A DNA stretch of 64,000 nucleotides. Origin: Deltaproteobacteria bacterium HGW-Deltaproteobacteria-13 (GTDB taxonomy: Bacteria > Desulfobacterota > Syntrophia > Syntrophales > Smithellaceae). Within the stretch, counting starts at the first letter, position 1, and each line of letters starts with the position of its first letter. The notes below the pieces were generated by a model. That model saw only the letters and a program-made list of their open reading frames with translations. It was not told the origin of the DNA and searched no databases. Location of the stretch: positions 506,698 through 570,697 of the forward strand of contig PHBJ01000005.1 in assembly GCA_002840555.1 (NCBI GenBank), read 5' to 3'. This document shows positions 54,162-63,671 of the stretch, piece after piece. Position numbers and translations under genes: made by a program.

Positions 54162-55898
54162 ATGCCCAGTGAAATCTCTGTCAGAATAACCGGTGAAGCA
54201 GGACAAGGCACGCAGACGATCGGCGACGCCCTTTCGCATATATTTAAATCCGCCGGTTACCATTTATTCGCCTATCAGGATTTCATGTCGCGCATCCGCG
54301 GCGGTAATAACTTCTTTGAGATACGCGTTGCCACCAAACCGGTGCATGCGCCCCGCCGCAAACCTGACATCATCATCTGCCTGGACAAATCCAGCGTGGA
54401 TATTCACAAGAAAGACCTCGCTATTGACGGCATACTCATCGTTGATCAAACAAAGTTCCGTCTGCCCGGGCTTGAAGAATCCATGTATGATGTGGCTTTT
54501 AACGAGATCGCTCTGAGAGTCGCCAATGACGCGCTGTATGTAAACTCGATTGCCTGCGGCCTGATCGCTGGCCTCGCGGGACTTGATTTTGCTTTTGTCG
54601 AACAAGGCATACAAGCGGTGTTCGACCGTAAATCAAAGGACATTATCCAAAACAATCTCAACAGCGCGCGCGCCGGTTTCGATCTGGGCCTGAAAAATCC
54701 GCGCAAAAAGATGTTCCTGCTGCCGGTCATCAGTAAAGACAGACTGACAGACAAGGCCGGTGAAATTCTGCTGGACGGCTCCAGCGCCATAGCACTCGGA
54801 GCTGTCCACGCCGGCTGTAAATTCTACACCGCATACCCCATGTCCCCGTCGACGAATATCATGAACATTGTCGCGGAACATGCAGCCCGAGAACACATTA
54901 TCGTCGAACAGGCGGAGGATGAGATCGCCGCCATTAATATGGCTATCGGCGCGTCTTTTGCCGGCAGTCGCGCCATGACCTCCACATCAGGCGGCGGATT
55001 CTGCCTGATGACGGAAGGTTTAAGCCTTGCCGGTATGACCGAGACGCCGATTGTGATGGTAGACGCCCAGCGGCCCGGTCCCGCAACAGGTTTCCCCACG
55101 CGCACAGAGCAGGCGGATCTTGATTTCGTTCTGTCAGCAGGCCACGGTGAATTCGCCAGAGTCGTATACGCGCCGGGATCTGCCAAACAGGCGTATGACT
55201 TGACCATGAAGGCCTTCAACATCGCCGAGAAGTATCAGATCCCCGTTATAATCCTTACCGACCAGCATTTACAGGATTCAGCAACAGATGCACAGGCGCC
55301 CGATCAGGATAATACCGCTGCAGAACGTTTTATCATTTCCAAAGAAGAGTCCGCCGGCATAACTTCCTATAAACGCTACGCCCTGACTGACTCAGGGATT
55401 TCCCCGCGGGCGATCCCGTCCTGGATTCAGGATGTGATGTACGTAGACAGCGACGAACACGATGAGGCGGGCCACATCACCGAAGATGCCGAAATGCGAA
55501 AGCAGATGGTCCAAAAACGTCTTTACAAAAAATTACACGGTCTGCTTCAAGAGCTTGAACAGCCGACATCATTTAACACTAAAGACGCCCGGGTCATCCT
55601 TCTGGGATTTGGTTCTACGCTGGGCATACTTCAGGAAGCGGCACTGGCACTGGAGAAGAGTAAAGTGGGCTTTGTTCATCTTCCGCAGGTCTGGCCTTTT
55701 CCATCAGAGGAAATGTTGAAATTGTTATCCGGCGCACGCATGATCATCAGCATAGAAAACAACGCCCAGGGTCAGCTGGCCAGACTTTTGCGCAGGGAAA
55801 CAGGTATAAAGGTCGGTAAATCCATTTTGAAATACGATGGCCGTCCGTTCGATATCGACTCGGTCATCGAGATCATAAAACGGGAACTGGAATTATAA
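54162..55898 (+). CDS. korA: 2-oxoacid:ferredoxin oxidoreductase alpha (with fused gamma) subunit
   Basis: 578 residues. Residues 1-180 are the gamma-type domain (VRITGEAGQGTQTIGDALSH, RGGNNFFEI). The alpha part follows with GAVHAGCKFYTAYPMSPSTN, IVEQAEDEIAAINMAIGAS and GPATGFPTRTEQADL, the pattern of KorA/PorA pyruvate/2-oxoglutarate:ferredoxin oxidoreductases. With the beta subunit it makes acyl-CoA from a 2-oxo acid, CoA and ferredoxin. The substrate, 2-oxoglutarate or another oxo acid, cannot be decided. Confidence 0.85.
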   Translation: MPSEISVRITGEAGQGTQTIGDALSHIFKSAGYHLFAYQDFMSRIRGGNNFFEIRVATKPVHAPRRKPDIIICLDKSSVDIHKKDLAIDGILIVDQTKFRLPGLEESMYDVAFNEIALRVANDALYVNSIACGLIAGLAGLDFAFVEQGIQAVFDRKSKDIIQNNLNSARAGFDLGLKNPRKKMFLLPVISKDRLTDKAGEILLDGSSAIALGAVHAGCKFYTAYPMSPSTNIMNIVAEHAAREHIIVEQAEDEIAAINMAIGASFAGSRAMTSTSGGGFCLMTEGLSLAGMTETPIVMVDAQRPGPATGFPTRTEQADLDFVLSAGHGEFARVVYAPGSAKQAYDLTMKAFNIAEKYQIPVIILTDQHLQDSATDAQAPDQDNTAAERFIISKEESAGITSYKRYALTDSGISPRAIPSWIQDVMYVDSDEHDEAGHITEDAEMRKQMVQKRLYKKLHGLLQELEQPTSFNTKDARVILLGFGSTLGILQEAALALEKSKVGFVHLPQVWPFPSEEMLKLLSGARMIISIENNAQGQLARLLRRETGIKVGKSILKYDGRPFDIDSVIEIIKRELEL

Positions 55899-55930
55899 AA
55901 AAGAGGCGCACATTTACGAGTGAATAATTT

Positions 55931-56716
55931 ATGGAAATGAATGACTTTAAAAGTTCTGATCCGATGGCCTGGTGTCCTCGCTGCGGCAATTACGGAATTC
56001 TAAACAGCCTCAAGGGCGCGCTCGTCAAACTGGGCAAACATCCTAAGGATATCCTGCTGGTCTCAGGCATCGGCCAGGCCGCGAAGATGCCGCATTATGT
56101 CAAAGCCAACTGTTTTAACGGCCTTCACGGCAGAGCGCTTCCCGCAGCCTTCGGCGCCAAGACCGCCAATAATGATCTCACGGTTATTGTTACCACCGGC
56201 GACGGCGATTGCTACGGCGAAGGCGGCAACCATTTAATCCACAACATCCGCCGCAACCCCGACATCACTGTCATTGTCAGCGACAATCAGATCTATGGCC
56301 TGACCAAAGGCCAGGCATCGCCTACGACGGATGAGTGCACGGTTACAAAGATCCAGACGGCAGGTGTCATCCTTGAGCACCTGTCGCCGCTGGTGCTCGC
56401 TTTATCGGCAGGCGCCGGCTTTGTCGCCCGCGGCTTTGCCCAGGAAACCGATCATTTATCCGATCTTATCCTTTCGGGCATCAATTACAAAGGATTCGCT
56501 CTGATCGATGTGCTCCAGCCCTGTGTCACCTTCAACAAAAAGAACACCTACGAATGGTATTCCCGGCGCGTTTACAAGCTAGACTCATCTTATACGTCCA
56601 ATGATCTGGGCATCGCGTTTCAGAAATCCCTGGAATGGGGCGATCGCATCCCCATCGGCATCCTGTATAGCGTTTCCAAGACAACCTATGATCAAAAAAC
56701 ATGCCCGACAAGTTAA
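55931..56716 (+). CDS. korB: 2-oxoacid:ferredoxin oxidoreductase beta subunit
   Basis: 261 residues. Thiamine diphosphate site: GDGDCYGEGGNH, then DNQIYGLTKGQASP, with the paired cysteines (WCPRCGNYGILN) of the beta subunit near the N-terminus. It starts 32 bases after the alpha subunit. No 4Fe-4S delta subunit is adjacent. Confidence 0.85.
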   Translation: MEMNDFKSSDPMAWCPRCGNYGILNSLKGALVKLGKHPKDILLVSGIGQAAKMPHYVKANCFNGLHGRALPAAFGAKTANNDLTVIVTTGDGDCYGEGGNHLIHNIRRNPDITVIVSDNQIYGLTKGQASPTTDECTVTKIQTAGVILEHLSPLVLALSAGAGFVARGFAQETDHLSDLILSGINYKGFALIDVLQPCVTFNKKNTYEWYSRRVYKLDSSYTSNDLGIAFQKSLEWGDRIPIGILYSVSKTTYDQKTCPTS

Positions 56717-56746
56717 AATGATAAGGATGTTGTCTCCGGGATATTG

Positions 56747-56785
56747 AAAAAAAAGGAACGATACTAAAACAAACAGCATCGTTCC
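56747..56785 (-). terminator. Terminator of the DHFR-like gene
   Basis: On the minus strand GGAACGAT and ATCGTTCC pair around a 15-base loop and are followed by eight T residues. Confidence 0.7.
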
Positions 56786-56843
56786 CCATTAGCCAACTTG
56801 AATTTGCCGGGAGGGTGGACTGACGGCATATCCGAGGTTGGCT

Positions 56844-57467
56844 CTATTTCTTATCCGAAACAAAAGAGCCATACGCAGGTTTTCCCGCCGGTAGATACGT
56901 TGTAACCACAATTCCTTTGCCGGTTGTTTTGACGGCGGTGAGTTTGAAAGCTTTCGGTCTGATGCCTGTGGGAAAGAGGCGCTTTCCATTGCCCAGAATG
57001 ACAGGATAGAACCACAGGCGATACTCATCGACCAGATCGTTGTTCATGAGAGTTTGAGCCAGAACGCCGCTGCCGTGGACCTGAAGCTCCCTGCCCGGTT
57101 TTTCCTTAAGCCGCTTTATTTCTTCCACAACATTGCCTCTGATAATGGTTGTATTATTCCATTGGGCTTTATCCATGGTGCTGGAAACGACATATTTGGG
57201 CAGCCTGTTGAGTGCTTTGGCGACCGGATTACCGGGATCGGTAATGCCTGGCCAGTAAGCGGCGAAAATCTCGTAAGTCTTCTGTCCCAGCAGGAAACCG
57301 TCGGCCTCCGCAATCCATTCGATAACGAAGCGTCCAAAATCTTCATCAGCATATGGAAACGTCCATCCACCCTGGGTAAAACCGCCGCTGGTGTCCTCGC
57401 CGGGGGCGCCGGGCGCCTGCATGACGCCGTCCAGTGATAGAAAAGTTGTTATAATTAATCTGCTCAC
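56844..57467 (-). CDS. Dihydrofolate-reductase/RibD C-terminal-like protein
   Basis: 207 residues. The start MSRLIITTFLSLDGVMQAPG and later GFLLGQKTYEIFAAYW, LQVHGSGVLAQTLM and VDEYRLWFYPVILGNGKRLF match the RibD_C/DHFR-like family (YwjB/YyaP type). It probably binds NADPH; the physiological substrate is unknown. Single gene with its own terminator. Confidence 0.85.
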   Translation of the reverse strand: MSRLIITTFLSLDGVMQAPGAPGEDTSGGFTQGGWTFPYADEDFGRFVIEWIAEADGFLLGQKTYEIFAAYWPGITDPGNPVAKALNRLPKYVVSSTMDKAQWNNTTIIRGNVVEEIKRLKEKPGRELQVHGSGVLAQTLMNNDLVDEYRLWFYPVILGNGKRLFPTGIRPKAFKLTAVKTTGKGIVVTTYLPAGKPAYGSFVSDKK

Positions 57468-57774
57468 ATGTATCCCTCTCCTGAACGTTTAGCTTGCGGT
57501 CCTTTAGCCGTGCCACGGATAGGCATTTCTGCCAGCGAATTTTATTTTCAAGTGCAAAGTAATATAAAGGAGGAATGTAAACAATACTGATTAATTGTAA
57601 GGAAAACAGTAGGCCATGTCTACCATTACTCTAAAGATAAAAACTTAAACATCACTGCGATTTCAAACAGGTGAAGGGTTTAATTGACGATCTTCATGGT
57701 CTTTACCTCAGGTTCGAATATGGCGCAATATTCAGGCCGAACGTGAAGGGATATAAATCCGCTTCTGAAGACAT
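57468..57774. other. Gene-free intergenic segment
   Basis: No supported gene lies in this 307-base stretch. It contains a GGAGGAATGTAAAC-type sequence near 57571 and a GC-moderate tail with short coding-like frames but no stop-free ORF. A decayed gene is possible. Confidence 0.5.
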
Positions 57775-58767
57775 TTAATAATTCTTCCGGGCGATAATGG
57801 TTTCGCATTCGGTTGCCAGATCGTTCAGCGTTTCGAGTACGCCTGCGTTGTCAACCGCAGTTAATAAATTCTCCAGACCATTGCCGATGTGCCCGAGAAA
57901 AGCATGTTTGTGTTTTTTGAGTCCCAGAAAACCATAAGCGCCAAGCGCCTGCAAAAGCCGTTGCACCGAACCCATCCAGAAATTATGAACGAACTCATCA
58001 CGGCTGTAAACCGGATTCATGAGTTCATAGTAAAAGGCTAACAACTCGTTTCTTTCTTCATCGGTGAAGGTAACGTAAGGATCGCAGATTAACGATCCCA
58101 GATCGTAAAAAAGACAGCCCTGGCGCATTCCCTGAAAATCAATCAACACGGGTCTCTCGTTTTTAATCATAATGTTTTGCGATTGAAAATCGCGATGAAT
58201 CAGGGACGGTTCTATTTTTTGCAGGCTGGCGGAAAGGGCGTCCAACTCTTTCATTAATTTTGCGGCATCCGCGGACGTTAATTTGATTTTGCAGACTTCC
58301 CAGACAAGATTTTCAAGAAAATAGTCCTGTTCCCACTTATAGAGCCGGGGGCCGTAACTTTCGGACAATTGCAAATCGGCGGGAAGTGATTTCAAGTCAA
58401 AGGAGTGCAACCGGTAAATTTGAGTCAGCGCCTGGAAATAATACTCGCGCCGCTCCTCCCAACGTTCAAACCTTTGCGACCACAAATCAACATCGCCTAA
58501 ATCTTCAGTCAGGATAAAATGCCGCGGGACATCCTGCGTGACAATCCGCGGCACATGAATATTCAGCGATGCCATAAATCTGTTGATACCGGCCCAGTGG
58601 GCGTTTTCCGCGACCTCATCGCCGTAATGCATAAAAATAAAACTGTCTTGATGCGGCAGAGATACTCTGAAAAAGCTGCGGTCGGAACCACCCCTCTTGA
58701 TCGGCTCAAGCGTGAAATCAGCCTTACCCAGATGTTCTCTCAAAAATTTTTGTATTTCTTTCTGCAT
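57775..58767 (-). CDS. AmgK-like sugar kinase (aminoglycoside-phosphotransferase fold)
   Basis: 330 residues. Kinase-like motifs: GGSDRSFFRV, FILTEDLGDVDLW, IHRDFQSQNIMI (catalytic loop, HxDxxxxN) and VLIDFQGMRQGCLFYDLGSL (DFG-like). It matches the AmgK/YihE-related kinases that phosphorylate MurNAc or GlcNAc at C1. Downstream neighbour on the same strand encodes a MurU-like nucleotidyltransferase, so a MurNAc-1-P recycling step is likely. Confidence 0.8.
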   Translation of the reverse strand: MQKEIQKFLREHLGKADFTLEPIKRGGSDRSFFRVSLPHQDSFIFMHYGDEVAENAHWAGINRFMASLNIHVPRIVTQDVPRHFILTEDLGDVDLWSQRFERWEERREYYFQALTQIYRLHSFDLKSLPADLQLSESYGPRLYKWEQDYFLENLVWEVCKIKLTSADAAKLMKELDALSASLQKIEPSLIHRDFQSQNIMIKNERPVLIDFQGMRQGCLFYDLGSLICDPYVTFTDEERNELLAFYYELMNPVYSRDEFVHNFWMGSVQRLLQALGAYGFLGLKKHKHAFLGHIGNGLENLLTAVDNAGVLETLNDLATECETIIARKNY

Positions 58768-58784
58768 AATTTCTCACATTACAT

Positions 58785-58855
58785 GTCATTACCCGGCTTG
58801 ACCGGGTAATCCAGTATTTTAAGGAACTGGATTCCCGCCTTCGCGGGTATGACAT
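58785..58855. repeat. Dispersed palindromic (REP-like) repeat
   Basis: TGTCATTACCCGG...CCGGGTAATCCAG is followed by CTGGATTCCCGCCTTCGCGGG-TATGACA, so the two hairpin units face each other. Similar units occur at 59709-59820 and 61146-61175. A dispersed genomic repeat family. Confidence 0.65.
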
Positions 58856-58875
58856 AATTATAAGTGCCTTTTACC

Positions 58876-58997
58876 AGGCTTTTCAAAAATGCCCAGAGGC
58901 AAGGCGCGCCAGAAGTGAGTCGCGAGGCGTATATTTTAATACGTTGAGCGACGCGCTTTGCAGCGCAACGCCGCAGATGGGCGTTTTTCAAAAGCCT
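58876..58997. repeat. 122-bp inverted-repeat element (MITE-like)
   Basis: AGGCTTTTCAAAAATGCCC at the left end is matched, with two mismatches in 19, by GGGCGTTTTTCAAAAGCCT at the right end. The centre holds nested dyads (GTATA/TATAC-like region, GCGCGCC, GCGAC). It overlaps the 3' end of the MurU-like gene, supplying its last codons. Confidence 0.65.
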
Positions 58998-59701
58998 GCC
59001 TTATTTAACTTATTATACTCATCCACAGTCCCCACATCATACCAACTCCCATCGTCAATGATGACGCCGCCGACCGAGCGCGGATTTTCTTTGATCATCT
59101 CCACAAGCGGCAAAACAATTGATTCGATTTTACCCGCCGTCAACCGTTTCAGGAAAGATTTTTCCACAATATAAATTCCGGCGAAAAGGCAGCTCTTTAC
59201 TCCTGGTTTTTTCAAAATATGCCGCATGTCGCAGACAAAACCTTCCTGATCAACATTGACGTTGAGCAGGGGGCCGGTTGAACGCAGCGCCAGCGTGACG
59301 GAGGTTCTCAATTCAAAATGCTTCCTAATAAGCAGTTCCATTGGCAAGTTGGTGATAATGTCGCCGTTGTAAACGATGATGCGTTCGTCTTCGGCGATCA
59401 GGTCTTCGATATTTTTGATGCCTCCGGCGGTATCTAGCAAAACCGGTTCATGACGAAACGTAATCGGAATGCCCTGCCAATTGCCTTCCGGAAATACCTC
59501 GGCGTATTTTTCCGCGCAGTGATGCGTGTTGACGATAAACCGCTTGATGCCGACAGCACGCAAATGCCCCATTGCGTAAGTGATGATCGGATATCCGCCA
59601 ATCTCCAGAAGCGGCTTGGGCGTGTTTTCCGTCAGCGGCCTGAGTCTCGTCCCCAATCCCGCCCCTAAAATGAAGGCTGTGTTAATTTGTTTTGTTTTCA
59701 T
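58988..59701 (-). CDS. MurU-like nucleotidyltransferase
   Basis: 237 residues. The signature ILGAGLGTRLRPLTENTPKP is the sugar-1-phosphate nucleotidyltransferase P-loop, followed by IVNTHHCAEKYAEVFPEG, DERIIVYNGDIITNLP (metal site) and GSWYDVGTVDEYNKL. It probably makes UDP-MurNAc or a related NDP-sugar with the AmgK-like kinase. The last five codons (NKAGF) fall in the 122-bp repeat, so the C-terminus may be altered by its insertion. Confidence 0.8.
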   Translation of the reverse strand: MKTKQINTAFILGAGLGTRLRPLTENTPKPLLEIGGYPIITYAMGHLRAVGIKRFIVNTHHCAEKYAEVFPEGNWQGIPITFRHEPVLLDTAGGIKNIEDLIAEDERIIVYNGDIITNLPMELLIRKHFELRTSVTLALRSTGPLLNVNVDQEGFVCDMRHILKKPGVKSCLFAGIYIVEKSFLKRLTAGKIESIVLPLVEMIKENPRSVGGVIIDDGSWYDVGTVDEYNKLNKAGF

Positions 59702-59708
59702 AATTTTT

Positions 59709-59820
59709 TTGTCATACCGGCGCAGGCCGGTATCCAGTTTTATATTTTGTCATTGCCCAACTAGATTAAGCAATCCATATTTTATTTTTTCTGGATTCCC
59801 GCCTGCGCGGGAATGACAAA
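59709..59820. repeat. Paired REP-like palindromes
   Basis: TGTCATACCGGCGCAGGCCGGTATCCAG at the left and CTGGATTCCCGCCTGCGCGGGAATGACAAA at the right face each other about 55 bases apart, the same arrangement as at 58785-58855. The right unit is identical to 61146-61175. Confidence 0.65.
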
Positions 59821-59833
59821 GTTAAGATTTTTT

Positions 59834-61135
59834 TTACGGAGTCGCCTTCTTGCCATACTCAGGATCAATCTTTACTAATGCCGTCACGATAAATCCGGGA
59901 ATGGTTGTCAGCAGAATCCAGAAATAGAAATTTTTATAGCCCAGCATTTCCTGAATCCAGCCGCTGGACATTGCCGGGATCATCATCCCCAGCGCCATGA
60001 TCCCCGTGCCAATGGCGTAAAAGACAGTTTTATATTCTCCCTGCGAGACCATGATCATGTACATGGTGTAGGCGGTAAAACCAAAGCCATAGCCGAATTG
60101 TTCAATCGCCACGGCCGAACAGATCAACCACAGGTTTTCCGGCTGCGCGTGCGACAGGTACACGAAAATCAGATCCGGCACGTGCATGATGATGACCATG
60201 GGCCACAACCAGAACTTCAGGCCGTTTTTGTAAATCACATAGCCGCCCAAGAGTCCGCCCAGCATCAGCGCCACGACACCCACCGTTCCATAAACCCAAC
60301 CGACCTCGGCAGTTGTCAGCCCGAGGCCGCCCTTCTCCCGGCCATCCAGCAGGAATGGCGCGACCATTTTCACCAGTTGCGCTTCAGCAAACCGGTAAAA
60401 TAAAAAGAAGGAGATAATGACGATAATATCCTTATGCCGGAAGAACTGAGTGATGATCCCGAAATATTCAGCCACAACACTCCTGCCTTTGTGCAGAGGC
60501 GCGCTGTGATCAACGAGAGGCTTAGGCAGAACAAATAAATGATACAGGCAAAGAGCCAGGAAAACCGCCGCAACGACAACAAACGTGATCGACCATGCAG
60601 AAGCGACCGGATAGCCGTTTTTTTGCAGCGTTCCGGCAAGAATCACCAATCCGCCCTTGGAAGCGATGGTGGCCACGCGGTAAAAAACCGTGCGCACACC
60701 GACAAATGCGGCCTGCTGCGGCGTGTCAAGGCCCAGCATATAAAATCCGTCAGCGGCAATGTCATGCGTGGCGGACGAAAAGGCCATAATCCAGAACATC
60801 GCCAGAGAGTATCTGACAAAATCCGTCGCGGGCAAAGTCAAGGCAACGCAGGCAAACGATCCTCCGATGGCCAGTTGCATAGCGATAATCCAGAATCGCT
60901 TGGTGCGGAAAAGATCAACAAAGGGGCTCCATAGCGGTTTGATCACCCAGGGCAGATAAAGCCAACTGGTGTAAAGAGCGATGTCGGTGTTGGAAAGTCC
61001 CAGGTTTTTGTAAAGCACAACGCTGACCGTCATGACAATCATGTAGGGAATGCCTTCGGCGATGTATATGGAAGGCACCCAGAGCCATGGTGTCCGGTTC
61101 GCATTCTTCATTGTTTCTGTTTTTATTTCGGACAT
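59834..61135 (-). CDS. AmpG-like muropeptide permease (MFS)
   Basis: 433 residues from the ATG at 61135. The 13 codons upstream (read FPRRRESSNQ) come from the REP-like repeat and are not coding. Twelve membrane segments with the AmpG/PAT pattern: NRTPWLWVPSIYIAEGIPYM, DIALYTSWLYLPWVIKPLW, SATHDIAADGFYM, and EQFGYGFGFTAYTMYMI. It imports anhydromuropeptides, consistent with the neighbouring AmgK/MurU-like genes. Confidence 0.8.
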   Translation of the reverse strand: MSEIKTETMKNANRTPWLWVPSIYIAEGIPYMIVMTVSVVLYKNLGLSNTDIALYTSWLYLPWVIKPLWSPFVDLFRTKRFWIIAMQLAIGGSFACVALTLPATDFVRYSLAMFWIMAFSSATHDIAADGFYMLGLDTPQQAAFVGVRTVFYRVATIASKGGLVILAGTLQKNGYPVASAWSITFVVVAAVFLALCLYHLFVLPKPLVDHSAPLHKGRSVVAEYFGIITQFFRHKDIIVIISFFLFYRFAEAQLVKMVAPFLLDGREKGGLGLTTAEVGWVYGTVGVVALMLGGLLGGYVIYKNGLKFWLWPMVIIMHVPDLIFVYLSHAQPENLWLICSAVAIEQFGYGFGFTAYTMYMIMVSQGEYKTVFYAIGTGIMALGMMIPAMSSGWIQEMLGYKNFYFWILLTTIPGFIVTALVKIDPEYGKKATP

Positions 61136-61145
61136 AATTTGGTTA

Positions 61146-61175
61146 CTGGATTCCCGCCTGCGCGGGAATGACAAA
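61146..61175. repeat. REP-like palindrome
   Basis: CTGGATTCCCGCCTGCGCGGGAATGACAAA, the same 30 bases as 59791-59820. It lies just before the AmpG-like start and creates a false upstream start. Confidence 0.65.
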
Positions 61176-61210
61176 CATTAAATTTTTCGTTTCTAAAAAA
61201 TTACTACATA

Positions 61211-62581
61211 TCAATATAGCTTTTGTATTTGTGCTCCGGTAAAGTAATGCGCCAGTATTTCTTCCGCTTTAAATCCTTTGGCCGCCATGACCGCAGCGCC
61301 GATCTGGCAGAGGCCCACACCATGCCCCCAGCCGCCGCCGGACAAAATAAAACGATTGATTTCTCCTGTCCCGGTTCGCTCCGCCAAGACAACAAACGCG
61401 CTGCTTAAAAGATGGCTTTCAGACAGCCAGCGGCGGATTTCCAATTCCTTGCCAACGATCATGGTCTTTTTGGAACCTGCAATTTTCAATCTGGAAATTC
61501 TTCCGGAAGGCCCGCGCTCCAGCGGCTCCAGATTCTTCAATGTGCCGAAATCAATGCCTGATTTTTTCTTGAGAATTTCTTCCAGTTCTTTTCTTGTATA
61601 AATAACCTGCCAGCGGTAGAAATCAGGCGTTTCCTGATCAAAAGCAGGTAAAATATGCTTCAATAATTCTTTGTCTGTTGTGTTGCAATAAGCCTGAGGC
61701 CTGCTCTTGAGCCATTCCTGAGCCTGGATCTCGGATTGAACGGGAGAATGCTGCCGGGCATCATCGCTCACACTTGCCAGATAGGCGGGTGAGGCCTCTT
61801 CCCAGGCGGTTGCAAAAATTTCCGTTTGCCCGCCGCAGGATTTGTAATAGCGGGCATCGCAGATTTCTCCGTTATGAACCAGAAATTCACCGCGGGTTTC
61901 TTTGATCGCTTCATGGACGTTTTCGGAAATAATTCTTGTGATCCCCTGGTAGCGTTGACAATGATCGTCGGCGCAAACATCAAATCCTTCGTGGTCGTTG
62001 ACGTCCTGCCAGACGATGATTTCATCTTCAGTTTTTAACCCGGGGGAAACGCCGGCGGATTTTTTTTTCGCGAGCATCGCCACCAGCCAGCTGCGGGCCA
62101 CAACGGCCTGCGCCTTTAAAAATTCCAGCGGCGCTTCGGCGGACATCTCCGAAGAGATAACGCTTTCCAGATAATCCTCCAAAAAAATCCCATTGATGAG
62201 ATTAAAAGAGGAATCGGAACATGCCGACAAAAATAAATTGCCGCGAAATGACTGCTCCTGATTTCTTTGCCAGTGGAAATCAATGCCGATTTTCACGTCG
62301 GAAACAGTAAAACTCATCCTTCCTTCCGGCAACAATAAAATTTCTTTTTGTCTGATGATTTCTTTTCCTGAAGAATCGGCAAGCAAAACCTGTCCCGAAT
62401 ATGCCCTGACGGAAAACCGGCCTTCCAGCACGCGTCCGTCCGGCAGGGAAAATCGCCCGTTCAAAGCAATATGCGCTTCTTTATGCTTTTGCAGCAGGGC
62501 AACTTTAATTTCAGGTTCTTGATCGATCATCGGCATTCCGGCATTATCTAACGATATTTCCAACGCGTGACACAGGGCCAT
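61211..62581 (-). CDS. SpoIID/LytB-domain protein
   Basis: 456 residues, no signal peptide visible at this start. The SpoIID domain has INGIFLEDYLESVISSEMSA, EFLKAQAVVARSWLV, CADDHCQRYQGITR, YYKSCGGQTEIFATAW, and the final GGGWGHGVGLCQIGA. SpoIID/LytB proteins are lytic transglycosylases acting on denuded glycan strands. It precedes ampG-like and murU-like genes on the same strand. Confidence 0.85.
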   Translation of the reverse strand: MALCHALEISLDNAGMPMIDQEPEIKVALLQKHKEAHIALNGRFSLPDGRVLEGRFSVRAYSGQVLLADSSGKEIIRQKEILLLPEGRMSFTVSDVKIGIDFHWQRNQEQSFRGNLFLSACSDSSFNLINGIFLEDYLESVISSEMSAEAPLEFLKAQAVVARSWLVAMLAKKKSAGVSPGLKTEDEIIVWQDVNDHEGFDVCADDHCQRYQGITRIISENVHEAIKETRGEFLVHNGEICDARYYKSCGGQTEIFATAWEEASPAYLASVSDDARQHSPVQSEIQAQEWLKSRPQAYCNTTDKELLKHILPAFDQETPDFYRWQVIYTRKELEEILKKKSGIDFGTLKNLEPLERGPSGRISRLKIAGSKKTMIVGKELEIRRWLSESHLLSSAFVVLAERTGTGEINRFILSGGGWGHGVGLCQIGAAVMAAKGFKAEEILAHYFTGAQIQKLY

Positions 62582-62726
62582 TTCAGTAGCGTTATTTTGT
62601 AAGAGTAAAATTGAAATAAGTCAAGAAAGTTATCCGGTAAAAAAAGACGAAGAACAAACAACTTAATACTTGAATATCATTATTTTATCATGTATGGATT
62701 TTGTAAAATAAAGTGACGGATCGTTT

Positions 62727-63647
62727 ATGGTGCATATCTGGCCAATTGGAGGAGGAAAAGGAGGATCAGGCAAAAGTTTCCTGGCAAGTTCCCTGGGACG
62801 ACTTCTGGCAAAGTCCGGCAAAAAAACTCTCCTGATTGATCTTGATCTGGGCGCGGCTAATCTGCACACCATGGTGAACGTCCCCTACCCGGAAAAATGT
62901 TTTTCCGATTTCGTCTCAAAAAAAATATCCGCGTTGGAAGATACTGTTCTGGGAACGCCTTTTCCCAACCTTTTTTTAATCAGCGGCGCCCATGATAATC
63001 TGGATATCGCCAATCTCCCCTATGATAAAAAGATCAAAACTTTGAAGGCCATCTCCAAATTAAAATACGAATATATTGTGCTGGATCTGGGCGCCGGCAC
63101 CTCTTTTAACACGCTTGATTTTTTCCTGGCATCCAGAAACGGCATATTCATTACCACGCCGGAGCCGACTTCCATTGAAAATGTTTACCGGCTGATGCGT
63201 GCCATCTATCTGCGCCGTATCCGCCACTATTTTTCCGCGGCTGATTTTAAGGCGCTGGAAAAAAAGGTAAAGCAGCACCTGGGCGCAGACTCTTTTAACA
63301 AACCGGAGCATATTGTTTCCGTCATAAAAAAAGAATATCCGGAAAAATACGAGCTGATTAAAAAGGATTTCCATTCTTTCCAATTCAAACTCATTCTCAA
63401 TCAATTGCGTAAGCAGGACAATCCCGCACTGGGCGAACAAATATGCAAGATTATCAAAAAGCATCTGGGGTTTAGCGTTGATTTTGCCGGCAACATCGCC
63501 TACGACGAACATGTTCACGACGCTATCTGTCAGCGCCTGTCGTTTTTAGACCGCTATCCCCACACACGCGCCGCCAATGATCTGCGCGAACTGAACCGGA
63601 AAATGAATAATTCCTTCGGCGAACAATTGCTGTTTAACTATCTTTAA
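62727..63647 (+). CDS. MinD/FlhG-like P-loop ATPase
   Basis: 306 residues. Deviant Walker A: GGGKGGSGKSFLASSLG; switch regions LIDLDLGAANLHTM and YIVLDLGAGTSF. It differs from ParA of plasmids and resembles FlhG/FleN or MinD-type regulators. No flagellar genes are adjacent. It starts opposite the SpoIID gene and precedes a J-domain gene by 24 bases. Confidence 0.8.
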   Translation: MVHIWPIGGGKGGSGKSFLASSLGRLLAKSGKKTLLIDLDLGAANLHTMVNVPYPEKCFSDFVSKKISALEDTVLGTPFPNLFLISGAHDNLDIANLPYDKKIKTLKAISKLKYEYIVLDLGAGTSFNTLDFFLASRNGIFITTPEPTSIENVYRLMRAIYLRRIRHYFSAADFKALEKKVKQHLGADSFNKPEHIVSVIKKEYPEKYELIKKDFHSFQFKLILNQLRKQDNPALGEQICKIIKKHLGFSVDFAGNIAYDEHVHDAICQRLSFLDRYPHTRAANDLRELNRKMNNSFGEQLLFNYL

Positions 63648-63671
63648 AAACATTCAGATTTGAGGCCGTGG

